From Agapetus fuscipes (lineage: Eukaryota; Arthropoda; Insecta; Trichoptera; Glossosomatidae), in contig OX637342.1 of the NCBI GenBank assembly GCA_951799405.1, forward strand, positions 3,658,001-3,722,000: a DNA stretch of 64,000 bases. The letters are read 5' to 3'. Below the pieces are notes generated by a model. It did not search any database. It was not told the DNA's origin and saw only the letters and a program-made list of their open reading frames with translations. Each line of letters opens with the position of its first letter. Positions within the stretch are counted from its first letter, which is position 1. Below are positions 60,205 to 64,000 of this stretch, piece after piece. Made by a program: the position numbers and the translations under genes.

Positions 60205-60420
60205 AATCTATAATCTAAGATGCAAAGGTGTATTAAAATTTAAAAATCATATTAAATGCAGGCCGACAAACAGACCCGTGTAAGTTCACGCTTACAAATG
60301 CTGTATGTGTACTCCCAAATTGAAATCCAAGCCTCAAATAAACATAAGCCCTGCAACTTTTGCCACCCCTCCCTTAAATTAGGGTGACATTCGCAAAGTG
60401 TACCGTTTTTTCTCAGTATG
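60205..60420 (-). repeat. SINE-A copy, 5' end missing
   Basis: ATAATCTATAATCTAAGATG tail through GTGTACTCCCAAATTG to GTACCGTTTTTTCTCAGTATG. The first ~45 bases are absent. Confidence 0.82.
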
Positions 60421-60888
60421 ATACAATCTCAGCGGGCAGAGGTCACACGTGTATGGGAGCACCATCCTTGGCAACCAATAATAAAATACTTGTTGCCTTT
60501 TCCCTATCAACCCGGCCGTGTAGCATCACAATTTTGTCAATGGCAATTCATGAGCAGACTTCATTGGATGCAATTTTTGGCATCGGATGCAGTCGTTTCC
60601 AATTGCAACTGTACCGTGCGTGGTATGAGACACAAAGTGGGCGGACTGGACCAATAAACTGGGCGTCTGCGAGGATTAACAAAGGACATAACTCCCGTGC
60701 CCACACCATAGCAACAGCCATTAATTACCATAGCAACAGCCACACTTCACACCCGCCATATAAATCCATTCAATAATTATTCAAATGAGAAATGCTTATT
60801 GTGAATCATTTCGGTGACACTGTATTGAACAATGCACATTTTAATTAATGCAACTTAGTGTGTCTGTGAAGTTTGTATCATTTCACGC
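60421..60888 (+). other. Repeat-poor, less AT-rich stretch with RFX-like half-sites
   Basis: CCTTGGCAACCAAT at about 60468, ACCATAGCAACAGCC at about 60707 and again at about 60729 resemble half of the X-box bound by RFX factors (RGYAAC). The longest frame (60384-60776) starts inside the SINE and is not recognised. This could be a regulatory segment, but it is only suggestive. Confidence 0.25.
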
Positions 60889-60958
60889 AACGCAACTAAG
60901 TTACAAATATAGTGTAACTTCTTGCCGCGTTATCACCGAAGGGTTTCCATCAGTTTAA
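60889..60958 (-). repeat. SINE-C 3'-end fragment
   Basis: ACGCAACTAAGTTACAAATA and AACTTCTTGCCGCGTTATC on the plus strand are the complement of the SINE-C terminus. Confidence 0.72.
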
Positions 60959-60981
60959 CATGCAACAAACCCTTTGACTAC

Positions 60982-61422
60982 CTTCCTTTAATTACTAGTT
61001 GGTGTGAGGTTGCCCAAAAATGGTTCATTTTGACAATGTAGCAGTGGCGAAGGGTGCCATACAAGCCGGTTCCCATCGGCTTCTTTTTTTAAATTATGTA
61101 ACCAAGTAGTTAAAAAATATAGGCACAAAGTAAAAAATACATTTAAAAAGCATGCAGTCTACTCTACATATTATCATTTTTGCCTCATTTTAAAACGGGA
61201 AACCGATGGGAATCGGCTTGTATGGCACCCTTCGCCACTGCAATGTAGCCCCTGCAAAAGGTACAGGGGTCAAGTTTAAAAGTTTATTTGAGATTTGGAT
61301 TCTTACTTTGTAAGTAAACACGCCCCATATTTCAGCGCGAACTTATACGTATCTGTTTCTGTGCATAGGTACCTGTTTTATGTATCCTAAATGTTAATAT
61401 ATCTTTGCAATACAGATTATTG
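60982..61422 (+). repeat. SINE-A copy split by a hAT-type MITE
   Basis: The 5' part (60982-61041) ends TGACAATGTAG. The 3' part (61249-61422) begins CCCCTGCAAAAGGTACAGGG. They join in the consensus CAATGTCACCCCTG region when the MITE is removed. Confidence 0.85.
61042..61240. mobile_element. hAT-like MITE, 199 bp, 8-bp target-site duplication
   Basis: Ends CAGTGGCGAAGGGTGCCATA and, complemented, the same, with inverted repeats of about 38 bp and one mismatch. CAATGTAG at 61034-61041 is repeated at 61241-61248. CAGTGGCG-type termini and 8-bp duplications are hallmarks of hAT transposons. No transposase. Confidence 0.93.
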
Positions 61423-61555
61423 TTTTAAGGTGATACTAAGAACTATTGACTTATTTGTTATTCCACTGACATCATAAAAAGAGTAGCAGAGGATTTTTTT
61501 TTGTGTGCGCAAGACATTTTACCGGATTTCATGACAACAGATGGATCAAAAGGAT
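61423..61555. other. No recognised feature
   Basis: AT-rich sequence. Confidence 0.3.
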
Positions 61556-61725
61556 AGTCTATTGAAAACTAAAAAAACAGGACGAAAGAAGTAGAAGTAG
61601 GCTTTTAACACGATGATCAGACAACAGAAAGAAGACTTCTGGAGACTGGATGCAGAAGGTCCTGAATATAAATTCCTGGAGAGATATGGGGGAGGCCTAT
61701 GTTAAGCAGAGGACGAGAATGGACC
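61556..61725 (+). pseudogene. LINE extreme C-terminus fragment
   Basis: One frame encodes DWMQKVLNINSWRDMGEAYVK, matching the end of insect LINEs of the W...LGEAYVQQW type. It has frame breaks and about 170 bases. Confidence 0.6.
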
Positions 61726-62199
61726 ACTTAGAAAACAAGTACTTAGAATACAAGCCATTCATTTCAGTATTGGCACAAGGTTAAAATCATTTCCATTTTG
61801 GATTCTCCTTGCATTTTTTAATTGCAATTCATTTTTTCAGATCGTTTCAAATAAGTACTACAACATTTTCATTCTGAATTGAACTCTAGTTTTAAAGAGT
61901 TTTTATGCCAAAACTAACAAGAACGTGCATGTGCAAACTTTATAACATTTCCAACACATATTTTTACCAGTCAGTTTGGCTTCAGCTTATGATTTCTCTT
62001 CAAGACACAAAGAATACATGGAATCGTAACCATTCTTTATTCACGTCACCATAATTAATGTTTAATGGGTAAAAAATGTTCATTTCATGCTTTAAACCAC
62101 CACGATGTCATTAGTCACAAGAAGCATCTACCAGGGTATCATATGTCGCGGGAGCTACCTCACTTTTTACCGTTGCCTTCTGATTTATCGCAAAATATG

Positions 62200-62350
62200 A
62201 CGCAACACGTCTACGTATGAAGAGATGCTACATCTTTCCAATTGTACTATATGGTATAGAAAGGTGGACACTTACACAGTGCCTCGAGAACAGAATCTCT
62301 GCCTTTGAATTGTGGGTCTACGTCGGATGTTAAAAAAATCTTGAATGGAT
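62200..62350 (+). pseudogene. LINE C-terminal fragment
   Basis: Encodes LRMKRCYIFPIVLYGIERWT, then LTQCLENRISAFELWVYVGC and a stop, similar to the YxFPxLLYGxExWTL...RxxAFExW pattern after LINE reverse transcriptase. It lies downstream of 61556-61725, the reverse of the normal order, so a separate copy or a rearrangement. Confidence 0.65.
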
Positions 62351-62591
62351 AGAGTCACAAATACCTAGGTTCTATTCCAAATGAATAACAGATCTATGCT
62401 TCTGTTGCTTTATTTATTAGATTCGTTGAACCTGAAACCAAAGTTTAATCCACTTCTAAGTATGGGAAAATGGACTTTAAAGTGGATTAACAATTAAAAC
62501 ACTTTTACCAATAACGGCGCTGATGTCCATCAAAACGCAAAAACTGTTTTATTTTATCCACTAAATGAGAAGCGAGAAATTAAACTCCCAC

Positions 62592-62646
62592 AAATCTAAA
62601 TCTAAATCTAAGCTGCAAAGATATGTATCATTTGAGATTCATATTA
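62592..62646 (-). repeat. SINE-A 3'-end fragment
   Basis: AAATCTAAATCTAAATCTAAGC tail plus ~35 bases, abutting an older copy. Confidence 0.8.
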
Positions 62647-62863
62647 ACAAATCAACATCAATAAATTAAGTAGCAAAGGTATATTGACATTTCAGGCTCA
62701 TATTTAATGCATGCATGCAAGCCAGCCCATGTAAGTTCTAGTTTACACATGCTGCACGTGTACATACAAAATAACCAAACCTCGCATGGACTGCCGCTTT
62801 TCTCTTAAACCGGGGTGGCAGATGAACTAAGTTTTTGCAGCTTATACCAACCTATTACTCAAA
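62647..62863 (-). repeat. SINE-A copy, old and diverged
   Basis: ATTAAGTAGCAAAGGTATATTG through GTGTACATACAAAATAACC to TATACCAACCTATTACTCAA. Confidence 0.72.
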
Positions 62864-62875
62864 TAATCATACAGG

Positions 62876-63070
62876 GAATACAATGGGGGGAAAACGATCT
62901 CAAGGTCAAAGAAGAACATCTTGGTTGAAGAACCTGACACAGTGGTTTGGCAAGACGCCTCTTTTGTGGTGCAGTATCTATGGTGCAAATCACTATAAAG
63001 ATCACCAATCTTCACTGAAGAGGCAGAGGAAAAGAAGAAGAAGAATGATGCAACTATAATATTGAGAATC
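62876..63070 (+). pseudogene. RTE/BovB-like C-terminal fragment
   Basis: Encodes GGKRSQGQRRTSWLKNLTQWFGK, the GKRSxGRRRxSWLxNLxxW pattern of RTE-type ends. It is followed by a purine-rich GAAAAGAAGAAGAAGAATG region, as in the coding end and tail of these elements. Confidence 0.68.
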
Positions 63071-64000
63071 TCAAAAACAATCTGGGATTGTTCTTTTGTG
63101 TTATTTGGGAGGTAACGGTAAGAAATTATCGTCGTCTTGGTTACATTGACATTGCAAAAAAAAGCGATGCGGTCTGGGGAAACGTGTGATTGAAAAAAAA
63201 CATGACACACTGTCGGTAACTGCGCAGCTCGAGCACAATCCAAGGCGCGTTCTGATCGACAAATGTTTTTGAACATCGATATGTAATTTAATCATTCAAA
63301 AAATGGCTGAGTAAAGACAAATTTTAAGTATGTACGTGAACTTGATGACGGTTATAAAACCGAAAAAGTTTTTTTTTTTTTTCAATATTTTTTACAACAA
63401 AATAAAGACAATAAAAAGAACAAGATGATTTTCTTTATACAACAGTTTTAGTACACAAACCATTAAAAGTATATATTCAATAAGTTTCATTTACCAAAGA
63501 CAAACTGGAAAAAATCAGAAACAACAAAAATATTTTCGGATGGGTTCAATCTAGATCGAATAACAGACGTTTTTTATACAATTTTGTAAACAAAAATTTA
63601 TAAAAAAATTTGCTCCTCATGCCTGGCTCAACCGCCCATCAGATTTTTACCAAATTTACTGTAGACGTAGGTACCTATAGATTATCCTGTAAATGTATGG
63701 TGAGAAGTTTGATGTCTATCAGGTCCGTGTAATGACGTAAGGCTGCCTCCCTTACTTGTGGAAATAATGTTTTCACATGCCCAAATGAGTACTTACTGCT
63801 TGTTATACAATATACACTTGGGCACATGTTTCTTCTTTTTGTATATCACCATTACTGCATTATTTGATGATGAAATACTTTAAAGTTAACGGATATTTTC
63901 GGTTCGTCAAAATTGTACGCGTTCGCAGTTCGCACCATGCAAACTCTCCTAAACCACCGAAGATTACGTGATCTATCGGACGCCAAGTCTTTCTTGCCAG
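63071..64000. other. Mostly unassigned
   Basis: AT-rich. AATGACGTAAGGCTGCCTCCC, TTACTTGTGGAAATAATG and CACATGCCC at about 63731-63782 resemble a worn SINE-C 3' part. Nothing else is supported. Confidence 0.3.

Overview
This is an AT-rich eukaryotic window, almost certainly from an arthropod and most likely an insect. The evidence is a rosa-type (DD41D) mariner, a Ty3/gypsy element whose primer-binding site resembles that of the insect 17.6/297 group, RTE-like and CR1-like non-LTR retrotransposons, several tRNA-headed SINEs and many palindromic MITEs. I found no complete host protein gene, rRNA or functional tRNA. The species cannot be named from the sequence. A 200-base N gap lies at 19807-20006.

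The window is a dense graveyard of interspersed elements. The dominant component, called SINE-A here, is a roughly 250-bp retroposon-like repeat with about 40 intact, truncated or interrupted copies on both strands. It starts TTCCTTGACTTATAGGTTGG and ends in a short tandem tail: GATTTA, GATTATA or GATTA units. Two other SINEs have clear tRNA-like pol III boxes: SINE-B (box A TAGTCCAGTGGC type) and SINE-C (box A TAGCTCAGTTGG type). Two non-LTR families account for most protein-like remnants: an RTE-like element with an ACAGTT-type 3' tail, and a CR1-like element with an ATC-repeat 3' tail. All their copies are 5'-truncated or broken.

The most informative block is 31.6-40.06 kb. A SINE-B copy was split by a SINE-A copy, which was split by a complete gypsy element (31821-36852) with two 231-bp LTRs that look identical. 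Directly downstream an RTE-like element was split by an intact DD41D mariner (37238-38543, 361-aa transposase) and again by another SINE-A (39332-39595). Removing each insert restores the interrupted sequence, which gives target-site duplications and relative ages.

Other structured loci are: a 200-bp-arm perfect palindrome (3705-4139); a foldback-like element built of tandem subrepeats with a 12-bp flanking duplication (7720-8326); a solo LTR with ATAT duplication inside an RTE copy (29768-30194); a hAT-type MITE with an 8-bp duplication inside SINE-A (61042-61240); a PIF/Harbinger-type MITE with TTA duplication inside SINE-C (54294-54389); and several further inverted-repeat elements near 12.3, 23.9, 27.4, 27.7, 28.5, 45.4, 57.5 and 60.0 kb.

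The spaces between repeats (for example 2.3-3.0, 13.3-14.7, 16.2-17.7, 24.0-25.0, 43.3-44.3, 49.6-51.3, 52.2-53.1 and 63.1-64.0 kb) show no recognisable genes. Two of them hold weak regulatory-like signals: a duplicated octamer motif at 24.66 kb and RFX-like half-sites at 60.5-60.7 kb. One short ORF, at 24.88 kb, is followed by a good splice-donor match. These are the only hints of host function.
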